This document shows, in pieces, positions 41,567 to 50,287 of a stretch of 64,000 nucleotides of DNA. The DNA is from Kineosporia sp. A_224 (GTDB taxonomy: Bacteria; Actinomycetota; Actinomycetes; Actinomycetales; Kineosporiaceae). The notes below the pieces were generated by a model that did no database searches, was not told where the DNA came from, and saw only the letters and a program-made list of their open reading frames with translations. The stretch lies in the NCBI RefSeq assembly GCF_002198655.1, contig NZ_MWLN01000181.1, positions 1 through 64,000 on the forward strand, read 5' to 3'. Within the stretch, counting starts at the first letter, position 1. Each line of letters starts with the position of its first letter. Position numbers and translations under genes: made by a program.

Positions 41567-42990
41567 GCCAGACGAAGGCCCGGGGCAAGGGCAAGGGGCA
41601 GTCCCGCGGGCGGACGCCGTCCGGCCGGCCGGCCGCGGCGGGCGCGTCGGCCGTCCAGGTGCTGCCCGCGCCGGGCGGCCCGCAGAGCGCGACGCTCGCC
41701 GTCCCCGACATCTCGACCGTGGGCAGCCGGCTCGCCGGGCTCCTCTCCGGCTCGCCCGGCCGGCTGCGGATCGCCGCGGCGGTCTCCGCGCTCGCCTGCC
41801 TGCTGCTCGCCGTTGTCGGTGCGGCGGCCATGCAGTACCGGGCCAACGCCCTCGAGGAGGCCCGGTCGCACATCGCGCAGGTCGTCCGGGTGCAGAAGGC
41901 GCAGGCCGACCTGGTCCGTGCGGACGCCGCGGTCACCAACGGCTTCCTCGCCGGCGGGCTCGAGCCGGCCGCGCTGACCGCCGACTACGACGGCGCGGTT
42001 GCCGAGGCGGCGCGCCTGCTCGTCGACGCCTCGGCCGCGCAGCCCGACGACGCCGCCAAGCTCGCGCAGGCCAACCAGCTCCTCGCCGACTACACCCGCC
42101 AGATCGCCCAGGCCCGCGACAACAACCGGCTCGGCGTGCCGCTCGGCTCGGGCTACCTCGTGCTCGGCTCGCAGACGGTGCTCCGCGACCAGCTCCTCCC
42201 GCTGCTCGGCGGCGTCGTCACCGACAACGGCACGAAGATCGACGACGCGTACTCGGCGTCGTCCGCGGCCACGTGGTGGTTCACCCTCGGCGTCCTCGTG
42301 AGCGGCGGGGTGCTCGTCGGCACCCAGGTCTGGCTCGCCCGGCGCTCGCACCGGGTGCTCAACGTCGGCCTCGTCGCCGCCTCCGCCGCGGCGCTGCTCG
42401 CGATCGGCTCCGGCGCCGTGGTCCTCAGCTCGACCGGCCGCACCGCCCAGGACGTCCGGGTGACCTCGTACGCGGCGACGAGCGCGCTCACCACCGCGCG
42501 TGCGGCCGCCTACTCCGCCAAGGGCCTGGAGAGCCTCACGCTCGTCAAGCAGGGCGGCGGCGCCGCCTACGAGACGCAGTGGAAGGCGCAGGCGAAGGTC
42601 ATCGGCGAGGCGCTCGACACGGCCCGGCTCTCCGGGGCGGACGTCGGGGCGGCACCGGCGGCGCTGGAGGCGTGGACCGCGACCCACCAGACGATCCGGA
42701 GCTTCGACGACGGCGGCGACTGGCCGTCGGCGGTCAAGGTCGCGACCTGGGTGGAGGGCGAGCCGGCACTCCCGGCGACGGCGAAGGGCCAGGCCTCGAA
42801 CGTCCAGTTCGCCGCCCTCGTCGCCGCGCTCGACCCGGTGCTCGACGCCCAGGCGGCGAAGGCCTCGACGGACCTGGCGACCCCGTGGGGCGCGCTCCAG
42901 TTCGTCGGCTGGGGCACCCTCGTGCTCGGCATCCTCGCGGCGATCGCCGCGGTGGGCGGCATCTCGCAGCGGCTGGGGGAGTACCGATGA
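41563..42990 (+). CDS. glnX: GlnX-like four-helix membrane sensor protein
   Basis: A 475-residue membrane protein. A basic 60-residue cytoplasmic N-terminus precedes helix 1 (about residues 70-90). A helical extracellular domain (91-235) is followed by helices 2 (237-258) and 3 (266-289), a second extracellular domain (290-445) and helix 4 (about 447-467). This two-bundle layout matches GlnX, which in mycobacteria and corynebacteria relays binding of aspartate or glutamate by the lipoprotein GlnH to the kinase PknG. Both partners are encoded just downstream, as in Rv0412c-Rv0410c. The assignment rests on topology and context. GTG 41563 has GGGAGG and overlaps the ATPase stop. Confidence 0.78.
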   Translation: MSQTKARGKGKGQSRGRTPSGRPAAAGASAVQVLPAPGGPQSATLAVPDISTVGSRLAGLLSGSPGRLRIAAAVSALACLLLAVVGAAAMQYRANALEEARSHIAQVVRVQKAQADLVRADAAVTNGFLAGGLEPAALTADYDGAVAEAARLLVDASAAQPDDAAKLAQANQLLADYTRQIAQARDNNRLGVPLGSGYLVLGSQTVLRDQLLPLLGGVVTDNGTKIDDAYSASSAATWWFTLGVLVSGGVLVGTQVWLARRSHRVLNVGLVAASAAALLAIGSGAVVLSSTGRTAQDVRVTSYAATSALTTARAAAYSAKGLESLTLVKQGGGAAYETQWKAQAKVIGEALDTARLSGADVGAAPAALEAWTATHQTIRSFDDGGDWPSAVKVATWVEGEPALPATAKGQASNVQFAALVAALDPVLDAQAAKASTDLATPWGALQFVGWGTLVLGILAAIAAVGGISQRLGEYR

Positions 42991-44021
42991 CGACGACCCG
43001 GACGACGACCCGGACGGCCCGGCGACGGGCCGCGGTGCTCACGGCGCTCGCCGCGGCGGGAGCCCTGGCACTCGCCGCCTGCGGAGCGCCGTCCATCCCG
43101 GCGGACACCCCGGCGTTCACCGCGAGCCCGGCGGCGGCACCGACCGCGCTCGCGAAGCCGACGTGCACCGATGCGACGACGTCGTACGACCCGCTGCCGG
43201 CGACGTCCGGGAACGCGGCCTTCCCGGGCGGCAGCCTCCAGACAGCCATCAGGGACCGTGGACGGCTCGTGGTCGGTGTCTCGGGCGACTCGTTCCTCCT
43301 CGGCTCCCGCGACCCCAGGCGGCCGACGGTCTTCAACGGGTTCGACATCGACCTCGCGAGGGCCGTGGCCAAGGCGCTGTCCACCCCGGGCAGCGACGTC
43401 AAGGTCCAGTTCCGGGTCATCACCGCCGCCCAGCGGATCCCGCTCGTCAACGCGGGCGTCGACGGTGGCGGCGTCGACCTGGTCGCCCGGAACATGACGA
43501 TGAACTGCGACCGCTGGGACCAGGTGGGCTTCTCGGCGGTGTACTTCGTCGCGAAGCAGCGCTTCCTCGTCCGGACCGACTCGCCGTCGAAGAGCCTCCC
43601 GGACCTCGTCGCCGCGCAGGCCCGGGTCTGTGCGCCGGCGGGCTCGACGAGCATCCAGCGGATGGTCGACCCGCAGTACGCCGGGATCGTCCCCGTCCAG
43701 GTCGACCAGCACACGACGTGCCTCGCGCTGCTCCAGCAGGGCCGGGTCGACGCGATCACCGGTGACTCGACGGTGCTCGCCGGGCTCAACGCCCAGGACC
43801 CGGACTACACCAAGGTCCTGGACGACGAGATCGGTGAGGAGCCGTACGGCCTCGCGGTCGACAAGGACCACCCGGAGTTCGCGCAGTACGTCAACGCGGT
43901 GCTCAAGCAGTACATCGCCAGCGGGCAGTGGCAGGCCTCGTACGACAAGTACTTCGCCAAGGCCCTCGGCGCGGAGCAGCCCCCGACCCCGCAGTACGGG
44001 CGGGAGATCCCGGCCTCGTGA
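42987..44021 (+). CDS. glnH: GlnH-like solute-binding lipoprotein
   Basis: A 344-residue family 3 amino-acid-binding protein. The lipobox LALAAC puts the lipidated Cys at residue 32. The binding domain (about 80-335) has RGRLVVGVSGDSFLLG, FNGFDIDLARAVAKAL, DLVARNMTMNCDRWDQVGFSAVYFVAKQRFLV and EEPYGLAVDKDHPEFAQYVNAVL. In the Glnx-GlnH-PknG system this protein senses extracellular acidic amino acids rather than feeding a transporter, and no ABC transporter genes lie nearby. Four cysteines in the mature domain could form disulphides. The gene overlaps the GlnX-like stop (ATGA). Confidence 0.88.
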   Translation: MTTTRTTTRTARRRAAVLTALAAAGALALAACGAPSIPADTPAFTASPAAAPTALAKPTCTDATTSYDPLPATSGNAAFPGGSLQTAIRDRGRLVVGVSGDSFLLGSRDPRRPTVFNGFDIDLARAVAKALSTPGSDVKVQFRVITAAQRIPLVNAGVDGGGVDLVARNMTMNCDRWDQVGFSAVYFVAKQRFLVRTDSPSKSLPDLVAAQARVCAPAGSTSIQRMVDPQYAGIVPVQVDQHTTCLALLQQGRVDAITGDSTVLAGLNAQDPDYTKVLDDEIGEEPYGLAVDKDHPEFAQYVNAVLKQYIASGQWQASYDKYFAKALGAEQPPTPQYGREIPAS

Positions 44022-45394
44022 CCGTCCCGGCGACGAACCGCCCGGCTCCCGGCGCGCGCGCCGGGGCCGGCGGCGTCGCCGTGGCCCCGGCCGCCCCGGG
44101 GCGGCTCGGCGTCGCCGTCGCGGCCTCGGAGCTCAGCGCCTACCTCACGGCGCTCGGCGACTGGCGGGCCGACCGCAGAGGCGAGCTCGACCGGCTCGAC
44201 GAGGCCGCGCTGCGGGCGACCGACCCGGACTCCTACACCGGCGACGTCCTGCTCTCCATGACGCTCTGGCAGGCGGTGAGCGACCGGTACGACCAGCTCG
44301 TCGCGACGTTCGACTCCGGCCGCGCGGACGCCGCGACCCGGGAGCGGATGTCGGCGCTGCTCCACGGCCGGCTCGACGCGGGCGCCCTGAGCGGGGCCGG
44401 GCTCGCGGTGAGCATCGTCGACGCCTGCCGGCTCTCCGACGCGCTCGCCGCCCAGCTGCGGGCGCGGCTGTCGTTCGACCCGCGGGCCGCGGACGCCGCC
44501 GCCCGGGTCGCCGCGCTGCGCGCCGGGATGGAGCGGCTGCGTGAGCTCGCGAAGGCCGAGCCCGGCGAGCTCGGCGTCGTCCAGCGCCTCACCGCCCGGG
44601 TCGACGACCTCGGCGAGGCCGCCCAGCGTGGCGCCGACGTCTCCGTGCAGCTCGACACCCTCGAGGCGGACGCCGCCCGCACCGAGCGGGACCTCATCGT
44701 CACCACCGCGAACCGCGGCCACCGGGCCCGCGAGCGTCAGGAGGCCGCCGCACAGGCCGCGGCCCGGGCCGCCGCGACCGCTGCCTCCCGCGCGCAGGCC
44801 GAGCGGCTCGCCGCCGAGCGGGCCGCCGCCGAGCTCGCCGCCGACCGGGTCCGCGCCATGAACGAGGTGGCCACCCTCGAGCACCGCGAGGACACGCTGC
44901 ACGCGATCGTCGACCGGTGCGTCCGGGAGATCGCCCGGCCGCCGCGGTTCGCCGTCCCCGACCCGATGTCACTCGGCCCCGTCCCCGAGGACGCCGAGGG
45001 GGTCGCGGCGTTCCTCGCCCGGCTCGCGAACGTCGTCCGGGCCATGGACGTCGTCGAGGCTGCCTACGGCGGGCCCCTCGCCGAGCGCGACGAGCTCACC
45101 GCCCGGCTCGGCGGCTACGTGACGATGGCCCGCCGCCGTGGCGTCGACCGGGTGCCCGCCGTCGCCGCCGCGGGGACGGCGGCCCTGACGGCGCTGCGCG
45201 CCGTCCCGTGCGACGTCCCCGCCGCGCGGGAGCGGGTCGCGCTCTACCAGCGTCTCGTCCGTGAGACCTCACCACCGGCGCCACCACCGGCGCCACCACC
45301 GGCACCGGCACCGGCACCACCCGCACCGTCAGAACCGCCCGCAGCAGACCAGCCGGCCACCCCGCCGGCCGACGCCACAGGAGCGACGTCATGA
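44018..45394 (+). CDS. Coiled-coil protein between glnH and pknG, unknown function
   Basis: A 458-residue soluble protein without a signal peptide. Helical segments fill residues 30-190. A strong Ala/Glu/Arg coiled coil lies at about 190-290 (ERQEAAAQAAARAAATAASRAQAERLAAERAA, paraphrased pattern). A globular C-terminal region follows (DCRVREIARPPRF-like, GGYVTMARRRGVDRVP), and the tail is Pro/Ala-rich with APPP repeats. No known family is recognised. Its place between the sensor lipoprotein and the kinase, with GTGA and ATGA overlaps at both ends, suggests a scaffold or adaptor in the same pathway (inference). Confidence 0.7.
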   Translation: MTVPATNRPAPGARAGAGGVAVAPAAPGRLGVAVAASELSAYLTALGDWRADRRGELDRLDEAALRATDPDSYTGDVLLSMTLWQAVSDRYDQLVATFDSGRADAATRERMSALLHGRLDAGALSGAGLAVSIVDACRLSDALAAQLRARLSFDPRAADAAARVAALRAGMERLRELAKAEPGELGVVQRLTARVDDLGEAAQRGADVSVQLDTLEADAARTERDLIVTTANRGHRARERQEAAAQAAARAAATAASRAQAERLAAERAAAELAADRVRAMNEVATLEHREDTLHAIVDRCVREIARPPRFAVPDPMSLGPVPEDAEGVAAFLARLANVVRAMDVVEAAYGGPLAERDELTARLGGYVTMARRRGVDRVPAVAAAGTAALTALRAVPCDVPAARERVALYQRLVRETSPPAPPPAPPPAPAPAPPAPSEPPAADQPATPPADATGATS

Positions 45395-47709
45395 GCGCCC
45401 AGCGCTGCACCCAGCCCGGTTGCACCGGCACGATCCTCGACGGCTACTGCGACGTGTGCGGGATGCCCGCGCCGGTCGGTGCCGGCGGGGCGAGCGCGGT
45501 CGGCGGCGCCGTCCCCGGTGCCGCGGCGCCGGCCCGCGGTGCGTCCTCGCTCCCGTCGTCCGTCCCGCTGCCGCCGACGTCGCTGCCCGCGTCGTCCGCA
45601 CCGGTCGGCCCGACGTCCTCGACGCGGTCGTCGGTGACGTCGTCCTCGAACCGGCTCGCGAGCGCGCCGATCGGCTCGGTGCGCGCCAAGGGCACCCGGG
45701 CCACCCGCAAGGTCGGCACGAGCTCGACCCGGCTGCGCGGCGCCCGGCTCGGCGCCGGGCTCACGACCATCCCGCCGATCCCCGAGATCGACCCGAACGC
45801 CGCGATCATGAAGAACCCGCAGGTCCCCGAGGACCGGCGCTACTGCCCGTCGTGCGGCAAGCCGGTCGGCCGCACCCGCGAGGGCCGGCCCGGCCGCACC
45901 GAGGGGTTCTGCCCGAACTGCCGCACGCCGTTCGACTTCGCGCCCAAGCTCAAGCCCGGCGACCTCGTCGCCGGCCAGTACGAGGTCGCCGGCTGCCTCG
46001 CGCACGGCGGGCTCGGCTGGATCTACATGGCGCGCGACAAGAACGTCTCCGACCGCTGGGTCGTCCTCAAGGGCCTGCTGAACTCCGGTGACCCGGACGC
46101 GTACGCCGCCGCCGTCGCCGAGCGCCAGTTCCTCGCCCAGGTGACGCACCCGCTCATCGTCGAGATCTACAACTTCGTGCTCCACGAGGGCGCCGGCTAC
46201 ATCGTCATGGAGTACGTCGGCGGCACGAGCCTCAAGTCGATCCTCAAGGACCGGATGCGGGCCGCGGGCGGGCGCTACGACGCCATCCCGGTCGACCAGG
46301 CGATCGCCTACCTCGTCGAGATCCTGCCCGCGTTCCAGTACCTGCACGACCTCGGTCTGATCTACTGCGACTTCAAGCCCGACAACATGATCCAGGTCGG
46401 CGACGCCGTGAAGCTCATCGACATGGGCGGCGTCCGGCGGATCGGCGACATGGACTCGGCGATCTACGGGACGGTCGGCTACCAGGCGCCCGAGGTGCCG
46501 GACATCGGCCCGTCGATCGCCTCCGACATCTACACGATCGGCCGCACGCTCACCGTCCTCGTCATGGAGTTCCGCGGCTACCAGTCGACGTACGTCGCCT
46601 CGCTGCCGCCGGTCGCCGACGTCCCCGTCTTCGCCGCCCACGACAGCCTGTACCGGTTGCTGGCCAAGGCCTGCGCGCCCGACCCGGCCGACCGGTTCCA
46701 GTCCGCCGACGAGCTGCGCGTGCAGCTGCTCGGCGTCCTGCGCGAGATCGTCGCGGCGGCCGGTGACGCCTCGGTCGCGCTGCACTCGGCGCCGTCCGTG
46801 CTCTTCGAGGCGCCCGTCGTCTCCGGCGACGACCTGACGTGGGAGGAGCTGCCCGCGCTGCGCGTCGACACCGGCGACCGGATGGCGTCCTGGCTCGCGG
46901 CGCTGTCCGTCGCGGACCCCGCGGAGCGGGTCAAGGCGCTCCACCGGGCGCCCGAGGAGACCGTCGAGATCCATCTCGCGACGGCGCGTGCCGCCGTCGA
47001 GGCAGGCCGCTACGACATCGCCGACGGGGCGATCGCCAAGGTCCTCGCCGACGACCCCTGGGAGTGGCGCGCGGTCTGGCTCCAGGGCCTCGCCGCGCTC
47101 GCGAAGAACGACGCCGTCGCGGCCCGCGCGTCCTTCAACGCCGTCTACGGCCAGGTCCCCGGCGAGCTCGCGCCCAAGCTCGCGCTCGGCCTGGCGTGCG
47201 AGACGTCGGGGGAGTCGGACGTCGCGCAGTCCCTCTACGCGACGTGCGCGCGGACCGACGCGAACTACACCGCGCCCGCCGCGTTCGGGCTGTGCCGGCT
47301 GCGCCGCGCCCGCGGCGACCTCGACGGCGCGCTCGCCGCGCTCGACCTCGTGCCGTCGACGAGCCGGGCGTTCGTCGAGGCCCGCCGCCAGCGCGCGGGG
47401 CTGCTCGCGGCGTCCGGGCGCGGGCTCAACAGCCTCGCGGCCGCGATGGACAGCATCAGCGCCGTGACGATCGACCCGCTCGACCGGGCCCGGCTCACCG
47501 CGAACGTCCTCGACGTCGCGCTCGCGAAGGTGCTCTCGGACGGCGCGGACGAGAAGATCCGCATCGACGGACACGCCGCGACCGAGCCCCACCTGCGCGA
47601 CGGCCTCGAGTCGGCCTACCGTCAGCTGGCGCAGATGTCCGACGACGGGGAGGAACGGGTGCGGCTCGTGGACCAGGCGAACAGGGTGCGACGGTGGACG
47701 CTGCGATGA
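45391..47709 (+). CDS. pknG: PknG-type serine/threonine protein kinase
   Basis: A 772-residue soluble kinase. Two Cys4 modules precede the kinase: C6/C11/C20/C23 (ending DGYCDVCG), which is extra, and C152/C155/C174/C177, corresponding to the rubredoxin-like domain of PknG. The kinase domain (about 195-460) has the glycine loop AHGGLGWIY, Lys227 in VVLKG, catalytic Asp327 in YCDFKPDN (an RD-less loop, as in PknG) and DMG at 344-346 in place of DFG. A C-terminal TPR-like region runs from 480 to 770. PknG phosphorylates small FHA proteins that control 2-oxoglutarate metabolism. Here PP2C and FHA genes follow directly. The start overlaps the previous stop. Confidence 0.95.
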   Translation: MSAQRCTQPGCTGTILDGYCDVCGMPAPVGAGGASAVGGAVPGAAAPARGASSLPSSVPLPPTSLPASSAPVGPTSSTRSSVTSSSNRLASAPIGSVRAKGTRATRKVGTSSTRLRGARLGAGLTTIPPIPEIDPNAAIMKNPQVPEDRRYCPSCGKPVGRTREGRPGRTEGFCPNCRTPFDFAPKLKPGDLVAGQYEVAGCLAHGGLGWIYMARDKNVSDRWVVLKGLLNSGDPDAYAAAVAERQFLAQVTHPLIVEIYNFVLHEGAGYIVMEYVGGTSLKSILKDRMRAAGGRYDAIPVDQAIAYLVEILPAFQYLHDLGLIYCDFKPDNMIQVGDAVKLIDMGGVRRIGDMDSAIYGTVGYQAPEVPDIGPSIASDIYTIGRTLTVLVMEFRGYQSTYVASLPPVADVPVFAAHDSLYRLLAKACAPDPADRFQSADELRVQLLGVLREIVAAAGDASVALHSAPSVLFEAPVVSGDDLTWEELPALRVDTGDRMASWLAALSVADPAERVKALHRAPEETVEIHLATARAAVEAGRYDIADGAIAKVLADDPWEWRAVWLQGLAALAKNDAVAARASFNAVYGQVPGELAPKLALGLACETSGESDVAQSLYATCARTDANYTAPAAFGLCRLRRARGDLDGALAALDLVPSTSRAFVEARRQRAGLLAASGRGLNSLAAAMDSISAVTIDPLDRARLTANVLDVALAKVLSDGADEKIRIDGHAATEPHLRDGLESAYRQLAQMSDDGEERVRLVDQANRVRRWTLR

Positions 47710-48944
47710 GCGACGCACCCCAGGCAGCGGCGGAGGCAACCCCCGACGCAGCGGCACCGCAGGCCGATCCCCAGCCCGCACCCCAGGCCGCTTCCCAGGC
47801 CGCACCGCCGTCCGACGGGCAGCTCGAGTCGCCCGTCGAGCTCGACGCCCCGCCGCCGCCCGTCGCGGCGGTCGTCGACTGCCCGGTCTGCGGCACACCG
47901 ACCTCGGCCGGCGAGGCGTTCTGCGAGAGCTGCGGCGCCGACCTCGGGCGCGGCACCCCGCTCGCCGAGGACACGCCCGACCCGGAGGCGGCCCCGATCG
48001 AGATCACCTCACGGAGCGTGCCCGCCGGCCCGGCCCGGGCGGCCGGGGTCGTCGTCGTCCTCCCGGACCTCGACGCGCGCGCCACCACGTGCCTCGCCTG
48101 CGGCGGGTCGGTCGCCGAGGACGGCTACTGCGAGCAGTGCGGCACGCCTGCGCGCCGTCCCCGCGACCACTTCGTCGAGCTGCCGGTGCCGTGGGTCGGC
48201 GGCGTCTGCGACAAGGGCATCCGGCACGCCCGCAACGAGGACGCGATGGCTCTCGCCGGGCGCCCGGAGCCCGCGTCCTGGGCGGCCGTCGTCGTCTGCG
48301 ACGGGGTCTCCTCGGCCCCGCAGTCGGACGTCGCGGCGCTCGCTGCGTCCCGCGCCGCGCGCGACGTCCTCTCGGCGCCGGAGTCGGAGCCGCCGCTGAC
48401 CGCCGACGAGCTGCTCACCCGGGCCGCTGCCGCGGCCAACGACGCCGCGACCAAGGTCGCCGTCGGCGTCAAGGGCCCGAACCCGCCGTCGTGCACGTTC
48501 GTCGCCGCCCTCGTCGAGTCCGGCCGCGCCGTCGTCGCCTGGATCGGCGACAGCCGGGCCTACTGGTTCCCGGACGGCGGCACCGCCGTCCAGATCAGCA
48601 CGGACGACTCCTGGGCGGCCGAGGCGATGGCGCACGGCCTCTCCCGCGAGGAGGCCGAGAAGCTGCCGCAGGCGCACGCGATCACCCGCTGGCTCGGCGC
48701 GGACTCCCCGGAGGGCCCGCCCCGCACCGTGACCGTCGACGTGAGCGCCCCGGGCTGGCTGCTCGTGTGCTCCGACGGCCTCTGGAACTACTGCTCGGCC
48801 CCCGAGGACCTCGGCGCGCTGCTCACGGCGACCCAGGCCCGGGTCGGCGCGGAACCGGTCGCGCTCGCCGAGGCTCTGACCATGTGGGCGAACGAGCAGG
48901 GCGGCCACGACAACATCACCACTGCGCTGGTGCGCTGCGGCTGA
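47706..48944 (+). CDS. PP2C-type serine/threonine phosphatase with two zinc ribbons
   Basis: A 412-residue protein. A Pro/Ala/Gln-rich N-terminus precedes two Cys4 ribbons: C59/C62/C73/C76 and C129/C132/C142/C145, the latter reading CLACG...DGYCEQCG. The PP2C domain (about 163-410) keeps its metal-binding residues: RNEDA at 176-180, VVCDGVSS with D199, IGDSRAYW, CSDGLWNY and GGHDNITT. It should reverse PknG phosphorylation; the ribbon shared with the kinase suggests a common docking partner. The ATG overlaps the pknG stop. A 57-base gap with Shine-Dalgarno separates it from the VWA gene. Confidence 0.94.
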   Translation: MSDAPQAAAEATPDAAAPQADPQPAPQAASQAAPPSDGQLESPVELDAPPPPVAAVVDCPVCGTPTSAGEAFCESCGADLGRGTPLAEDTPDPEAAPIEITSRSVPAGPARAAGVVVVLPDLDARATTCLACGGSVAEDGYCEQCGTPARRPRDHFVELPVPWVGGVCDKGIRHARNEDAMALAGRPEPASWAAVVVCDGVSSAPQSDVAALAASRAARDVLSAPESEPPLTADELLTRAAAAANDAATKVAVGVKGPNPPSCTFVAALVESGRAVVAWIGDSRAYWFPDGGTAVQISTDDSWAAEAMAHGLSREEAEKLPQAHAITRWLGADSPEGPPRTVTVDVSAPGWLLVCSDGLWNYCSAPEDLGALLTATQARVGAEPVALAEALTMWANEQGGHDNITTALVRCG

Positions 48945-49001
48945 CCCGGCTGCGCGGGGCTCGGCACGGACACGACGCAACTCACGAGAGAGGCACTGAC
49001 G

Positions 49002-50282
49002 ATGGCGGACTTCGCCGCGGAGATCTACCAGAACGAGTTCCTGCCGGACGGCGGCACCGACGTCCACGCGATCGTCTCGGTCACGTGCACCGGGGCGGGC
49101 GCCGCGGGCGCGGCCGAGGGCGACGAGGCCGCGGAGATCATCATCGTCGACACGTCCGGCTCGATGGCCGGCGACAAGATCGTCGCCGCGCAGCGCGCCG
49201 CCGCCGTCGCCGTGGACCAGATCCTCGACGGCACGTGGTTCGCGGTCGTCGCGGGCACGGACGGCGCCGACCGAGCCTTCCCGTACCCGAACGCCGTCTC
49301 CCCGATGGTCCGGATGGAGCCCGGCGCCCGGGCCGCGGCCCGGCAGGCCGTGAGCCGGCTCGTCGCGGGCGGTGGGACGGCGATCGGCTCGTGGCTGCGG
49401 CTGGCCACCCAGCTGTTCTCCACGGTGCCCCAGGCCACGCAGCGGCACGCGATCCTGCTCACCGACGGCAAGAACCAGAGCGAGACCGACGAGGCGCTGC
49501 AGGCCGGCATCCGGCAGGCGAAGGGCGTCTTCCAGTGCGACTGCCGGGGCGTCGGCGCCGACTGGGACGTCTCCGAGCTGCGCGGGGTCGCCACGGCTCT
49601 GCTCGGCACGGTCGACCTCATCCCGGACACCGCCTCGATGGAGCAGGCGTTCGCCGACCTCATGCAGCAGGCGATGGGCCGGGGCGTCTCCGACGCCCAG
49701 CTGCGGGTCTGGGCGCCGCAGGGCGCGCAGGTGCTCTTCGTCCGGCAGGTCTCGCCGCAGGTCGAGGACCTCACCGCGCGCCGCACCGACCTCAACCCGC
49801 TCACCGGCGCCTACCCGACCGGCGCCTGGGGCGACGAGACCCGCGACTACCACGTCGCCGTCCGGCTCGCCTCCAAGCCGCTCGGCTCCGAGCAGCTCGC
49901 CGCGCGGGTCATGGTCGCCGTCCGGGACGAGGTGAAGAGCCAGGCGCTCGTCAAGGCGCTCTGGTCGGCCGACGACACCCTGACGACGCGGATCAACCCC
50001 GCGGTGGCGCACTACACCGGTCAGGCCGAGCTCGCCGAGGTGATCCAGGAGGGCCTCGCGGCGAAGGCCGCGGGCGACGAGGCGACCGCCACGACCAAGC
50101 TCGGGCGGGCCGTCCAGCTCGCCGAGGCGACCGGGAACGACGAGGCGACGAGCCGACTTCGCAAGGTCGTGGACATCGACGACCCCGCCACGGGTACGGT
50201 CAGGCTCAAGCGCGGCGTCGACAAGCTCGACGAGATGGCGCTCGACACGAGCTCGACGAAGACGACGCGGGTCAAGAAGTAG
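49002..50282 (+). CDS. VWA-domain protein (TerY-like)
   Basis: A 426-residue soluble protein. The von Willebrand A domain (about residues 20-235) has a complete MIDAS start, DTSGSM at 50-55, then GGGTAIGSWL for the threonine and LLTDGKNQSE for the third ligand. A beta-rich middle domain (about 240-345, AQLRVWAPQGAQVLFVRQV) and a helical C-terminal region (QAELAEVIQEGLAAKAAGDEATATTKLGRA) follow. VWA proteins with a PP2C phosphatase and a kinase make up the TerY-P triad of Ter-type systems. ATG 49002 has AGAGAGG upstream. The next gene starts five bases after the stop. Confidence 0.92.
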   Translation: MADFAAEIYQNEFLPDGGTDVHAIVSVTCTGAGAAGAAEGDEAAEIIIVDTSGSMAGDKIVAAQRAAAVAVDQILDGTWFAVVAGTDGADRAFPYPNAVSPMVRMEPGARAAARQAVSRLVAGGGTAIGSWLRLATQLFSTVPQATQRHAILLTDGKNQSETDEALQAGIRQAKGVFQCDCRGVGADWDVSELRGVATALLGTVDLIPDTASMEQAFADLMQQAMGRGVSDAQLRVWAPQGAQVLFVRQVSPQVEDLTARRTDLNPLTGAYPTGAWGDETRDYHVAVRLASKPLGSEQLAARVMVAVRDEVKSQALVKALWSADDTLTTRINPAVAHYTGQAELAEVIQEGLAAKAAGDEATATTKLGRAVQLAEATGNDEATSRLRKVVDIDDPATGTVRLKRGVDKLDEMALDTSSTKTTRVKK

Positions 50283-50287
50283 GGGCG

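Noticed and set aside
42987-44021. Amino-acid ABC transporter component
   Set aside because: No permease or ATPase genes of a transporter are nearby. Neighbours are the GlnX-like protein and PknG, favouring a sensor lipoprotein.
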